DNA from: Trogon surrucura
Taxonomy: Eukaryota > Chordata > Aves > Trogoniformes > Trogonidae
Direction: 5' to 3'
Assembly: GCA_020746105.1 (NCBI GenBank)
Contig: CM036617.1
Span: 136,241,845-136,305,844 of the forward strand
Length of the DNA stretch: 64,000 nt
How positions within the stretch are numbered: the stretch's first letter is position 1; each line of letters begins with the position of its first letter. Both the position numbers and the translations under genes were made by a program. Positions 25,557 through 37,328 of this stretch are shown here, piece after piece. The notes under the pieces were generated by a model, which worked only from the letters and a program-made list of their open reading frames with translations, was not told the DNA's origin and did not search any database.

Positions 25557-28398
25557 GTGGGTGTGAGGTCAGGGATAAGGGCAAGGAGTATTCTGAGCAG
25601 CGTTCTTAAGATTTTGTCTTGTCAAGGGATGATAGTTAAGGCCTTCTGTTAGGTGTTGGACTTCCTTGTGGTGCATCTAAATACTACCCCCTTTGAACTT
25701 ATAAATATTGGGTAGTGTGCAATACTGGGAAGCAATTTTAGTAGAATCTGGTCTGGCAATAGCACGGGGGATAGCAGTTCAAAAACATGGTGCCGTGATG
25801 AATTCTGTGAGGAAATCTTTGAACTGTAATAATGGAACATGTGGCCTTCGGGAGGTAGAGAGAAGCCTGCGTGGATTTTAGGGATGTTTATAAATAGGCA
25901 TAAGAAATGGAATCTTAGTTCGTTCAGTCTTAATTTGACTTTTTTCCTGTTTGACTTTGTCTATAATTAAGATTATGATTTAAATAAAATCTCATGTATT
26001 GTCTCGTGTTGTTTGTCAGATTGGATCAGTTTCTCAGGAAAATATCTCTGACAATACTGGTGATAATACAACAGTTTCAGATTAAATTGTTCTGTTATTA
26101 GTCTTTTTAAATGTTGAATATGAAACAATACATTGGTTTTGTTTCATATTTGATAGTTATCCACCAAAGGAAACCAGGTTTAAAATAAATGTCAGATGTT
26201 ATTTGCACAGGAGGTTGCACTGCTTTTAATTTACTTTAAAACCAATGTAATAAATATTAGAAGTAAAAAGAGACTGAAACCTAAATATTAGGCACCTTTA
26301 CAAGTATGCAAAAAGACACCACTTCTTTCTTCTTGTTGTCCATCAGCTTGTTGCTCTGGTGCATCTCTTCTGTCATGAATATTTCTGTAGCCGTGTAGTA
26401 AATGGAATCAGGAACTGATGTTGAATGAATCTAGTTGGGTTATTTTTGCTTGGATCAATTCCTTACATGAATTATCGTTTACTTGCACAAATGCTCGTGT
26501 CTATGTAATGGAAGAGTGAGAGCAAAAGACTGAGGCAGAGGTAATCAGACTGCCTTCTGTTGGCAGTAATACCTGTTTGTATGGTTTTAAAGTGCTTGTG
26601 GAGCTAAGAAACAAAGTTGGAGTTTGACTTTTCCACACAAGTTGAATTTGAGAACTGTGGAATATCCAAGACAGTGGATTTGACTTGACACTGTCTCTTA
26701 TTCAGAGATACTAAATAATTACAGAGTTTGCAGCTATTGAATTTATTCTTTTTTTAGCCAGCATTCATGTAAATCTCTGTTTGCAGTTTTTGCATTAGAG
26801 CGCTTTAAATTCCAGACATTTTAATGGAAATTTTATGCATGGCACATGTCCTTTCATATTAAGAGACTTGGGGAAACTTCTTTGAATTAGTTGAAAAGCA
26901 ACCATTTGCAAATTGCATTAAAAAAACAAACAGGAAAACATGGTCATAGGAATTGACTGATGAATAAGTCATACTCTTCTGGGCCCATTTTCTGCATAGT
27001 TTGTTGCTGCTGCAAAGGTGCCAGTCTTAGTTTTGCCAAGCTGTTATGATGGTGCTTATTTACCAAGAACTAAGTAGTTGCCGTGCCAGGCATTATTCTT
27101 CCTGGCCCATTTTAGAAATATAGAATGACCATTAAGTTAGGAGAGCTAAAATTGGGAGTGTGAGAAAGCACATGGAAGTTTTTGTTCTCTTGTCATGATT
27201 TTTGAGCCTACCTTCTGATACTCTGTGATGATAAATTCCATGTTCCTCAAGCAGCGTTGTATGTTATAGAGACCTTACATCCTGATAAAGCAAAGGCTGC
27301 TCCACTTGAGCTTTGAGCACTTGGTGGAATTCTTTGTCACATATAATTTCTCCTAATTCTGCTGCTGTTGCATTTCTGTTTGCTTAGTTAAGATAGGCAG
27401 TTTATCAATTGATTTTTGTACACTGTTAATATTGTAGCATAATGGAGTGACAGTTCTGCCACAAAAAAACCCCAACACACCGATTGTGCAGCTTTATTGC
27501 AAAACGTAAATCTGATATGACACAGAAAAGAGTCTTTAAAAGGGAAGAGGAGTTGGGAAATGTAGCTGAGGATGTACTAGAAATGAGATGGAAAGTGACA
27601 GAGTCTGTTTCAAGAGTGACTTTTATCAGTATTAGTAAAATTGGCAAAGAATAAAGAAGTCTTTGGTGTGCTTTAGAAATGAAGGGGAATGAAATGGCAT
27701 GTTTAGGTTAAACCCAGGTCCTTAAGATGTTCACTTGCAGAAAAGCTAGTGATTTCTAAAGATGGGTTTTTTTTTATAAATTGTAGTACATTCCATTGAT
27801 TTTGCGTCTTGTGGAATCTTCTGCTAGATTACATTTGATACTGTGGAGCCTAGTGTTTTCTTTGATATAGTTGTTCCACTGTAAAGCCTCACTTTGGAGT
27901 TAGGAGGTCATACAGGAGAAGGAGCAGTGGCACAAGAGTGATTTCACGGTTTTTGGCTGCCTGGCGTTTAACAGTTTCATGTCCTTGGTTCCTGTGTGTA
28001 GGGTGCAGGTCCAGTCCTCCTGGTTGAACAAAACTGTGTTAATTAATTGTCTGCTGCTCTTTAATTTCTTCCTTTTTTCTCTCATTAAGGACTTGTACCA
28101 AAAGGAATTGAAATTACAAGACTACGTCCTTTATCTAAAACTGCTTTCTTTTCTACTTTGTTTTTTTTCTTTTACTACTCATATAGTTCCTCAGCTCTGT
28201 CAGTATCTGAACACTTCGAAGCACTGAAGCGGTAGAACACTCTTGTCCACAGAAGAATTTGTAAATGGGTCTAAGCTACAAATGGGACTGTGAGAATGGG
28301 CAGCGTACTGTCCAGAAGTTTTACTTTAATGTGCTGAGCCATTGATGCAGCTCATAGGTAGCTTATTCCAGTCTTTCAATGTTCTTTTCTTCATACAG
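25557..28398 (+). other. RIMKLB: RIMKLB intron, 2842 bp
   Basis: The donor is GTGGGT and the acceptor TTCATACAG. It is phase 1 and AT-rich. I recognise no transposable element or extra exon in it. Confidence 0.93.
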
Positions 28399-28602
28399 GT
28401 AAAGCTGTGTTCCTGGCACGAGACAAGCACCATTTGGCAGACCTAAGCCATTTGATCCGTCACGATGCCCCTTACTTATTTCAAAAATATGTTAAAGAGT
28501 CCCATGGCAAGGACGTACGTGTCATCGTAGTAGGAGGCCGTGTGGTGGGCACCATGCTCCGCTGCTCAACAGATGGGAGGATGCAGAGTAACTGCTCACT
28601 TG
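28399..28602 (+). CDS. RIMKLB: RIMKLB coding exon (residues ~166-233)
   Basis: This 204-nt exon lies between acceptor CATACAG (ends 28398) and donor GTAGGA (28603). It encodes [20 protein letters not shown], then a block through [20 protein letters not shown], and ends RMQSNCSLG. This is the central ATP-grasp region. The [10 protein letters not shown] block and the following [10 protein letters not shown] strand correspond to nucleotide and substrate contacts in RimK-type ligases. Only conservative changes from the mammalian protein are visible (for example D for E before APYL, K for R after SHG). The exon begins GTAAAG directly after the acceptor CAG, so the boundary also resembles a donor site. 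Both flanking introns are phase 1. Confidence 0.97.
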
Positions 28603-30453
28603 GTAGGAAAAGCATTGCTCATAGTTTTGATTAGAATTTTTCGATTCGGTTGAAAGATCACAAAACCAACTGAAATAAAGCAAGTTTTATTTTTATAGTT
28701 GTGCTTACTGTTGGGGGTTTACAGAGGAAAAAGAGAGTGAGATTGAGATGACCCTTGAGCAAACACTGGAGAGACAATCTCTGCCCAAAGTATTAGCTGG
28801 ATAGGACAGGTGGAAGGGAATGTTGTAGGAACAGAAACAGAGGAACTGATGTGGTAGTGGCAGCATCACAGTAATGCTGTGTTATTGTAATGCCATTTCA
28901 TCCTGTTAAGAGAAAAAGAAGGAAGACAAGATGAAACTGAGAAAAGGGAAGGAGGCAGCCAGTTGGCAAGACAATCACAAGAATCATAGAATGGCTTACG
29001 TTGGAAGGGACCTTAGAGATCATCTGATACAAATGCCCTTAACTAGACCAGGTTGCTCAAGGCCTCATCCAACCTGATCTTGAATGTCTCTAGGGAGGGG
29101 ATATCCACAACCTCTCTGGGCAATCTATTCCCGAGTCTTGCCACCCTTGTACTGAAGAATTTCTTCCTAAGATCCAATCTAAACCTACTCTCCTTCAGTT
29201 TAAATCCATTTCCCTGTGTTCTATCACTGGACCCTCTTGTAAAAACTCCCTTTCCAGCCTTCCTGTAGGTTCCCCTCAGGTATTGGAAGGCAGTTGAAAA
29301 GTCCCACTGGAGTCTTCTCCAGGCTGAACAATTCCAGCTCTCTCAGCCTTTCTTTGCAGCAGAGGTGCTCCAGCCCCTGGATCGTCTTTGTGACCCTCCT
29401 CTGAACTTGTTCCAACAGATCCATATCCCTGTTACGGTGAGGACACCGTAAAAGTGGGTAGAAGAGAATGTTAAGGAAGGAAGCTGCTGCAGGCACTGAA
29501 CAGTTGGAATGCGATGTGCAGCGTCTGTGCTGCCTGAAGTTTGTCAGACTCCCCCTTACAACCTTTCCACCCAAAGACCGTGTCTGGGAGGAAGAGGAAG
29601 GTTACTGCATTGACTGTAGCGTACTCAGAACTGAGCTTTTGCAGAGTTTTGGGTGTAGGATGGGGAGAGGAGGACATTCTGAGGGTATAAGGAAGAAAGG
29701 GTTGAGGTTGGCTGTCTGAAACTGTACTGAGTCTGAGCAGGGATGTGATAAAATGTGTTAATGCATAGTACAGTTTTGATTAGGCAAAATGCCTGAGAGT
29801 TACTCATTGATGGTGAGAAAGTACAGCCTGAAAGATTTTTCTGCTGAATGTTTTTTTTGTTTGTTATTGTTTGCTGTTTGTTAAAGTTAAGTGTTGTGAT
29901 GACTGGTGTCTGAGTTGGTTGATATTTAGTTGATGGACTCCTCACTGAACCAGCTGAGGTTCAGACACAAATGTTCTCTAATTCTCGCTTTAGAGACAGT
30001 AACCTATGATAGCAAGCTTGAACAGGTGATAATGTCCCTCTCGATTACGTCTTTTGGAACTGTAATCAGGAACACTTGGTTTAATTTTGCTGAAAGATTC
30101 CTTGTGATAAACCTTTGCCTTAGAAGGATCAAGAGTAGTTTGTTAGTCATCTTTTTAATATCCCAGGATCATAAAAATGTATGAGATTTTTCTTGACTAA
30201 AAAGTCAGTACTTAACTGTTTTTTAAACAAGTCATAAGCTTGACCTGTCTTTGGCAGGTTGTAATTTTTTGAAATCCTTCTGTAGCTTCAAGTTCATTAG
30301 TAGTCACTGTGGAAGGGAGCTTTTTGAGTCATCAGCAGTATGCTTGCAAGCTGGCTTTGGAGCTTCCCAACCGAAAAGCACCAGCCAGCTGAGAAGGATC
30401 ATGGTCGCTTTTGGCCGTACTATGGACAGCAAGATTTTTTCCACTTCTTCCAG
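28603..30453 (+). other. RIMKLB: RIMKLB last intron, 1851 bp, containing a CR1
   Basis: The donor is GTAGGA and the acceptor CTTCTTCCAG. It is phase 1 and carries a minus-strand CR1 at 28982-29455. The rest shows nothing else I recognise. Confidence 0.93.
28982..29455 (-). mobile_element. CR1 LINE 3' end inside RIMKLB intron
   Basis: On the minus strand the frame from about 29400 reads a block like LEQVQRRVTKTIQGLEHLCC followed by KERLRELELFSLEK. These are the CR1 ORF2 C-terminal end, followed by the 3' region. It ends at 28982 in AATCATAGAATGG. It is 5'-truncated and inserted antisense to the host gene, as is common for intronic copies. Confidence 0.93.
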
Positions 30454-30917
30454 GTGGCGTAGGCATGATGTGCTCGTTGAGTGAACAAGGCAAGCAGTTG
30501 GCGGTCCAAGTGTCCAACATCCTGGGGATGGACGTGTGTGGCATTGACCTGCTGATGAAGGACGACGGCTCTTTCTACGTCTGCGAGGCCAATGCAAATG
30601 TAGGTTTCATTGCCTTTGACAAGGCTTGTAATCTAGATGTAGCTGGTATCATAGCGGACTATGCCGCTTCTCTCCTTACCCCCGGTCGCTTGACGCGGCG
30701 TATGTCCTTGCTCTCCGTGGTGTCCACGGCAAGCGAGACTAGCGAGCCAGAGCTGGGCCCTCCAGCTAGTGCCGCTGTCGACAATATGAGTGCTAGCTCC
30801 AGCTCTGTCGACAGCGACCCTGAGACCACGGAGAGAGAGTTGCTCACCAAGCTCCCGGGGGCTTTATTCAATATGAACCAGCTATTAGCCAATGAGATCA
30901 AACTTCTTGTGGAGTGA
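30454..30917 (+). CDS. RIMKLB: RIMKLB last coding exon (residues ~234-386, stop)
   Basis: The acceptor CTTCTTCCAG ends at 30453 and the stop TGA is at 30915-30917. The exon encodes [20 protein letters not shown], then a block through [20 protein letters not shown] and EANANVGF. The Glu-Ala-Asn segment supplies the metal ligands of the ATP-grasp C-lobe (family knowledge). A low-complexity Ser-rich tail follows ([15 protein letters not shown], then [13 protein letters not shown]), typical of RIMKLA/B, and the protein ends [11 protein letters not shown]. The four exons plus one upstream base give 329 codons including the stop. With the ~58 missing N-terminal residues this makes about 386, the usual family length, so the gene appears intact here. 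Confidence 0.97.
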
Positions 30918-32306
30918 TGCCACATGTAAATAGGTGACCAACAGAACTCTCTCTTGTAAAGTTTTATTTTTTAACCAACTTGCAATGCTGTTTATCAGAG
31001 AGGCTCAGAGGAATGAGGAAAGATGGGGCGGGTGTTGAGAGCGAGGGTAAAAGGCGTGTGTGCTGTGATTACTGCCCCTACTTTTTTGCAGAATGCAAAA
31101 TCGTGTTCATTCTTCAGCATCAGTTTTCTAATGAAGATGCTCAGTTCACAATCTAAGTGGGAATTTTATTTGGATGCTGCTTTTGTCCCCAGATGTATGG
31201 CAGTTCATGGGCGTTCACAGGCAAGCGTTGAAGCATGATTCACACCTCAGTATTTTCAGAAAGCTGTCTGGCAGCTCTCTAGAAACTTCTGTGAATTACT
31301 TCACCAGTTAAGTCTCTTCTACCTCTCTAAGGCTTGATCCTGTAAATTGCTGAGTGCCTCAGATTCTCAGCGTGAGTTGAAGATGTTAAATACCACTTAT
31401 TTCAAAGTTCCTGGACACTTACTGTTCCTACTCTTGTAGATGGGAGCTGTAAGTTCAGAATCCATTTAAAGTCACTTATCATCAGTTACTGACCTTGCAG
31501 GATATGGCCTTTCAAATGATGAGGCTGAGAGAAGTGTCAGTTGACTTCACGTGAGCTTTCTGTACAAATCTGTAATTTGTGCCATCTTGATATAATTGAC
31601 AGCTTTGTGTCTATTCTTCATTATAAAGCTTTTGAAGGAGGATTTTAGTACTTGTGTTTTTCTCGTTTCAAATCCTGATTTTGGAAGTTATGTAGGGGAA
31701 TTGGTCATACTCTGTTTGTGGCAGAAGTGGCATGTTTTAACTATTTTTTTAACATGATTAGAGGAGATAAACAGCACTGTAATGTTTGGTATACAAAATA
31801 ATGTTTAATCCAATGTGAAAAAGAATTTACACTAGTTTAAACAAACGTGCATCGACTTGTATTTGTTAGTGTTTTAGTCGTTTTGAGAGAGGTCTGCAAT
31901 GTTAATGTTCCTTTTTCTTTAATACATGCTGGTCCAACACTCCCTTCTCTATCCCTGCATCTTTAACATTGGCCAAAGTTAAAACACTGCAGACTATTTG
32001 TTAAGAAAACACTGAGTTAAAAGCCTGTATGTTGGTGGGATGTTCTGGGTTTCTTTGGTTTTATATTTGCTCTTTTGGGAGGGGAAAAGTGGTAGGGTGT
32101 GGAGGAGGGAAAAATAGGTTAAAAGTGGTTAGACATCTAGAGGTACATCAGAATAAAGCTGCAGTTGATACAATACTTACCAGGCTTGCTTTTTCCCCAC
32201 TGAACGTAAAAGCTGATGTTGGCAGAAATCCAAAGAGTACAACTGGGGAGAAATACTCAATTCTTAGCTTTGGGAAACACGCAGCAGATTTAAATAAGAG
32301 AAATTT

Positions 32307-32333
32307 AAAAAAAAAAAAAAAGGAAAAAAAAAA
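32307..32333 (+). repeat. A-rich simple repeat
   Basis: Two A runs (14 and 10 bases) are separated by GG. The stretch lies in the putative RIMKLB 3' UTR. Confidence 0.9.
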
Positions 32334-32410
32334 GATTGCTCAGCCAGAATTAAGAAGAAATATCTAACCTAGGGTCCACAAACAATTAAGGAATTGATCC
32401 TGGACCCTTA

Positions 32411-32460
32411 CACGTGTGTGGTGTGATTGCGCACACTTGTGTGTGTTTGTGTGTGCACAT
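32411..32460 (+). repeat. TG/CA-rich imperfect microsatellite
   Basis: Alternating GT and CA steps interrupted by T and GC (for example TTGTGTGTGTTTGTGTGTGC). The stretch lies in the putative RIMKLB 3' UTR. Confidence 0.8.
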
Positions 32461-32707
32461 TTACTTTGCTTTATTTCTTCTTGGGTTTTGGCTGTTTAGC
32501 TCCTATTTTTTTCCAGGCTGCCTGGTTTTCCTTAGTCCTTCTGGCTGTGCATTTTCTCATTAGCCTTGAGCTGTTTTGGAAAACGGATAACCAAACCAGA
32601 TACTGAGTTCCATTTTTCAGTCCCTGTCTTCCCCCTAGTTTTCCTCCTCCTCCTCCCTTTTCATTCCTTTCTCATTCTCCGGGTTCACAAAGCCCTGGAA
32701 CTATAGA

Positions 32708-32730
32708 GATATATATATATAGATATATAT
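32708..32730. repeat. (AT)n microsatellite
   Basis: A run of AT dinucleotides broken once by AG. Confidence 0.85.
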
Positions 32731-33088
32731 AAAGATAAGCCTGTTTTTTTAAAAACAAAAAGTTAACACGTTTACAGTTGAAAAATAATCTTGTGAAAAG
32801 AGGGTTTGTTTGGAGGGGGGTTGTGTGTGTGCAATGCTGCTGTTTTCTGGATACTTTAATGGAGCATGTCCCATGTACCCTCTGAGGCTCTGCACTGCCC
32901 ACCTCTGTGGCCCTTCCTCACTTCTCTGCTGCTCTGCTGTTTTATCTTCACTGGGACCTTAAACACAACTCACGGACACTATGCAGAGAGTCTTCAAGAG
33001 GCAATAAACAGAACAGTATTAACCTGCTTTATGGAGGTTTGATCATGCTTCTTTGTACAGCTTGGTTTTTTTATTTTAAAAGGAATGT

Positions 33089-33094
33089 AATAAA
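33089..33094 (+). promoter_or_regulatory. RIMKLB: Poly(A) signal AATAAA, likely RIMKLB
   Basis: AATAAA followed within 10 bp by a T-rich run (33101 on) and then TGTAG is a good cleavage context. An alternative AATAAA lies 86 bp upstream at 33003. Confidence 0.5.
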
Positions 33095-33115
33095 ATGGCT
33101 TTTTTTTTGTAGAAT

Positions 33116-35240
33116 TAAATACTATTACTAAAATCAAGTGAAAGGTTGACTGTTGGTGTTAAGCAGGAGAGTGGACCGCTGGTCCAGCAACAAAAGGAGC
33201 TTCAGCAGTAAAGGTATTTCCAAATTTTTCTTCCAAAGCCTTCAAGCTCATAGGTTATACCTGAAGAATATATAAGGTCTTTAACTTCCATGAAGAGCTG
33301 CAAAGCCGCAGAACTTAATTTTCTAGTCACTGAGCAGTAAGCTGTCACTTCCAGAGGCTCTTCTTCACTTGCTTATTTATCTAAGGGGAATTTGGGGGGT
33401 GGTGTGGCTTTTTTTTTGTTTGGTTGGGGTTTTTTTTGGTTGTTGTTTTTTTCTTTTTACTAGTAGGTGTGTGCTGAGGCTGATAGGCACCCATTGAGCA
33501 CATGTAAAGTAACAGCAGGGAGTAAATGTGCTAGCTGGTATAGTGAGACCTCTGTATTTCTATCACAGAGAACATATTTCAGAGGAAAGAGCTGGTGATT
33601 AAACATTCCAGACTTTTTTTTGAGTCTCCCAATAGTGTTTTGTGGTTCACATAAACTTTACATTTCCATCACCTTTTCAGGATGTCCAGGTTACACCTCA
33701 CAGTAGTAAAATTTGTGAAGTAAGCATAATATTTTTTGAAAAAGACGGTGGATTGGGAGACTTACAGTTTGGTTCCCTTGGGATAAGATCGTCCTTGGTT
33801 GGTCCTTCCAGTGCTAGTTTGGAGATAAGTCTACGCGCAGCAGGCAGGGAGACAAGATTTTAAGTGTCATGTACATTTATTTGGACATTGGGTATTGATA
33901 CTGCATGAAAATCTTGCTTGAGGGTTCATTGGTACAAATGGGCACACTTCTCTCACAGATTTACTCCCTACTTATCCACTGCTAAGCGAGTGAAATGCAT
34001 AGAATGGGCTGGGGCTGCAACAGGACAGTTTTCTTCATGCTTAGAAGGAAAAAATGCCAACAAATTAATCTGTGGTAATCAGGCAGTGTTTCCCATTAAA
34101 GGTGGATGTTACAGATGTCAGTGTTATTATACACTGTGCTTCCTCCAGTTCCACATGCTGAAAATCACCTGCTAAACTTTCATACAGTTGCACTAACACT
34201 ACCTCCGTATGTGGGTTTGGAAGTATGTGCTGAAAACATGGTCAGCATAGTGCTGGATTGTAATAGTGCTGATACAGCTGATGGTGATACAACTACTTTT
34301 GTGTATTTTATGTTTGAAAGAGACAGTTAGAAACTCGTGTTTGCAAGAATAGTTTCTTAAATTACATATGATGAAATTTTGTTCTTTGTAACACTGAAGG
34401 TTTTCTTCTGTTCAACTTACCGTGTTCATAATTGATGTCTTGCTATGCCAATGTACGGATTGTATCTTAAGCCTTGTGTTTAATGCTTTAATGTGCTTTA
34501 TAAAATTTTTTTTTGGAATGTTACACCACCTCATCTGTAGCACAATGCCAATGCTTGATGCGTATGTGGACTGTTAATGTTTTTGTTCTGAGCTGATGAT
34601 CACTCTTGGAGCGTTTTCTCCCACTTCTTGTGCCACTTTCCGTGTGTGATACTTACTCAGGAAATAAGCTCTGGAACATCTGTCTGTCAGACCCAAAGGA
34701 GGTACTTCTTCATATGTTGTACTGGACTTCAGAATCCATCAGAGGAAACCAGTGACGTTTGCTAAATCTTTTCTCCCCCTTACTGCAAAAATCTGTCAGT
34801 TAAATACATGAGGGACCTTAAGCGCTTAGAGAGACTTTGAAAACAAACCGCATGTGCAGTAACTTTCTCATGGCTCGCTCTTTTTGAGAAGGTTTATGAG
34901 CTTTATGGCTGGTGTGAGACACAAGACCAACTCCTGTTCTCTCTATGGAATAATAGGTGCTCGGACAGGTAACTTCTGTTGCTACTGTCTTTTTTTTTTG
35001 ATTTTTATTTTTTCACCGTTGTAAGAATTCTTTTAAACTGAACACTGCAGGATTTATAACCAGATGTTTGCTGCCTTTTCCTTTGTTTTCTTTCTTAACC
35101 TTTGAGAGTGTCTTTTGGAGCGTTCTGATGGTGAATCTTGGCCTGCTGTTGGATGTCTCCAAGCCTCTTATATTTCCGATTTGAGTTGAAAACTGTTTCT
35201 TTTGTTTATTTTTTTTCAACTGATGACACAAATAAAATGC
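33116..35240 (+). other. Possible extended RIMKLB 3' UTR or intergenic DNA
   Basis: No transposable element, exon or long ORF is recognised. It contains a T/G-rich low-complexity stretch at 33410-33459. An AATAAA at 35231-35236 could end a long RIMKLB transcript form. Whether it is transcribed cannot be told from sequence. Confidence 0.35.
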
Positions 35241-36750
35241 GCGGATTTTGGGTGGGATTTTTTGATCTATTTTATGTGACTTATTCTCCTTTTTTTCTTT
35301 TAACAGAAATGTGTTCTAACAGTTCACCCTTTGTTACTGTTCTTTGCAAAACTTTTCAGGAGCCAAAAAAGTCAAACAATCCAGAGAAAACCTTCCCTTC
35401 TCCCCTTTCCGATGGCGAGAGTGAGACCTTATGAAAAGTCCTTGAGAATGTTCCTTCCTAAACTTTTCCCCCCAGTAATGCAAGCGGGTAAAATGGTAAA
35501 CGCAACAGTTTGGTGACATCCAAAACCCACCTGTTGTCAGGTAAATTGACTCTTTTCTGCTCTTACTCTAACGTTCATAAGTTTGGTAACTTGTCTGCCG
35601 TCCTTTCTTCCCATCAGTTCATGTTGGTGGAACTTGCTGAATGATCCCTTTAATAGTGACATTTAGAGAAAACCCTACTTTTTATTTTTCCTTTTTATAC
35701 ATGTTGACCTTTAAGAAAACCGTCATTGTCCTCAGATGAGATGCAAGCGATGCCCCCTCATGTAAGTGCATGAGGGATAGGTTGTTTGCAGTATGTTAAT
35801 TTCACCTCCTCTTAATCGCTTCAAGATAGTTGGCTTTCAAGTGTACTATTTTAGCTTGGTTTTTCAAAGATAAAAATGCTTCCGATTTGCCAAGTGAACA
35901 GAAAATATAACTGCATCGATTAGGAGTTGATAGGCATGAAAACCTAATACTAAGAGTTTTACAGTAAATCTATCAAATTTGAGTAGAGCTGGGTCCTGTA
36001 AAGAGGACAGATGGGAGAATGTGTGCTAAAGAGAGACTGTGGGGCTGGTTATTGCTGTTAGCAGAGGATGGGGTGATGCATTTTAGTTACCTTTATATAT
36101 AAGTACTTGTACACTTTAGTCTTCTCTGGTAAATCTTGTCCCTTAATCTCAAGACACTTAAAAGTGCTGGGAACTTAATACTTTCTTGCTTTGTCAAAGG
36201 AGGGGAATCTGTATTTTGCTCACTGAGGTAAATATCATTCAGTTGACTACCATTTAAGTAGAAGAATGAGTCTTCAGACAGGCTTCCAAGTTTCCTGATG
36301 CGATATTTTATTTTCCCTGGTATCTGTAAAGAATTAGCACTTGTTTCAGACTTTTTTTCAGTGTACATTAATAACTCTTTTGTATTGTCGTAGAATAGTC
36401 TATGTTTCATATTCTCAATTTATATTTTCCTGAAACACAGCAAATTTATCAGCAATAGCATAAGTTGGAGCTTCAAATTAAGGTGGGAGGGAATAATCTT
36501 AGAGCCAAATTTTGCTCTCAGTTGCACTGAGATGAACCTGGAATCGCTCTGTGCAAGTCAGTGGAGTGATACCCAATTTCACTGGTATAATTGAGTGTAT
36601 AATTTGTGCCTTTAATTTTACTTGCAAAATAGTTTTACAGACCTGTTATACTTATGTTTCCAATGCTTTCTCCTTTCAGACACATCCACTTCTTGCGTCT
36701 CAGCACTGGGCAGGCCTATTCCTTTATTTGTGTATATTTTTGTGCATCAG

Positions 36751-36798
36751 CTGCTATAGGACAAGGGTGTGATGCTGCTATAGAACAAGGGTGTAACA
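36751..36798. repeat. 24-bp tandem duplication
   Basis: CTGCTATAGGACAAGGGTGT plus GATG at 36751-36774 is repeated at 36775-36798 with a few substitutions. Confidence 0.85.
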
Positions 36799-37312
36799 CT
36801 TTAAGGCATGTGGTTGGGTGTCTTTTTGGGGGACAGATTTGTGGGTTTGTAATGTCAAGAAAAAAAAGGATTTCTTCCTCAAATTTGTTGAACAAATTCG
36901 TGTTGGCTCACAGTTTTACATCGCTAACCTAATTTATGTATATACACATTATATATATATGATGTGAAGATTTTCTTGCAGGACAGTACTAGTTCTTTGC
37001 AGTATCTGCAAATTATCTTTGGTGGGGAGTGTTACCAAAATTTACTGCATTCTGCAGAAGTTAATGTCTTAATATGAAATGTTGCTTGAAAGGTAGATTT
37101 ACAGATCATGCTCTGTCCTCTTTGTAGAATTACTTTCAAACCCTGGTATTGATCTTGGTTACGCCCAGCACTTTGCCTAGTGTGTGTGGAAATACTGTAG
37201 AACTTGAATAAATCGTGACATCTTAGACAAGGGATGGTGGTTATGTGTGTGCTGAACAAGAACTTCTTCTATATGCCCTTCTGCTGCAACAGAGTAATAA
37301 AACTGGTAGGTG

Positions 37313-37328
37313 GCAGCAGCAGCAGCAG
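37313..37328. repeat. (GCA)n trinucleotide tract
   Basis: About six GCA/CAG units follow GGTG. It is not inside a recognisable reading frame. Confidence 0.85.

Larger units (their letters stand above)
30918..33115 (+). other. RIMKLB: RIMKLB 3' UTR (minimum extent)
   Basis: No splice site is needed after the stop. The sequence continues AT-rich without repeats of LINE type. AATAAA signals occur at 32152, 33003 and 33089. The last is followed at once by a T-rich stretch, the arrangement expected of a cleavage site, so I end the minimum UTR just beyond it. A further AATAAA at 35231 could define a longer form. It contains an A-rich run (32307-32333), a TG-rich run (32411-32460) and an AT run (32708-32730). 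Confidence 0.5.
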
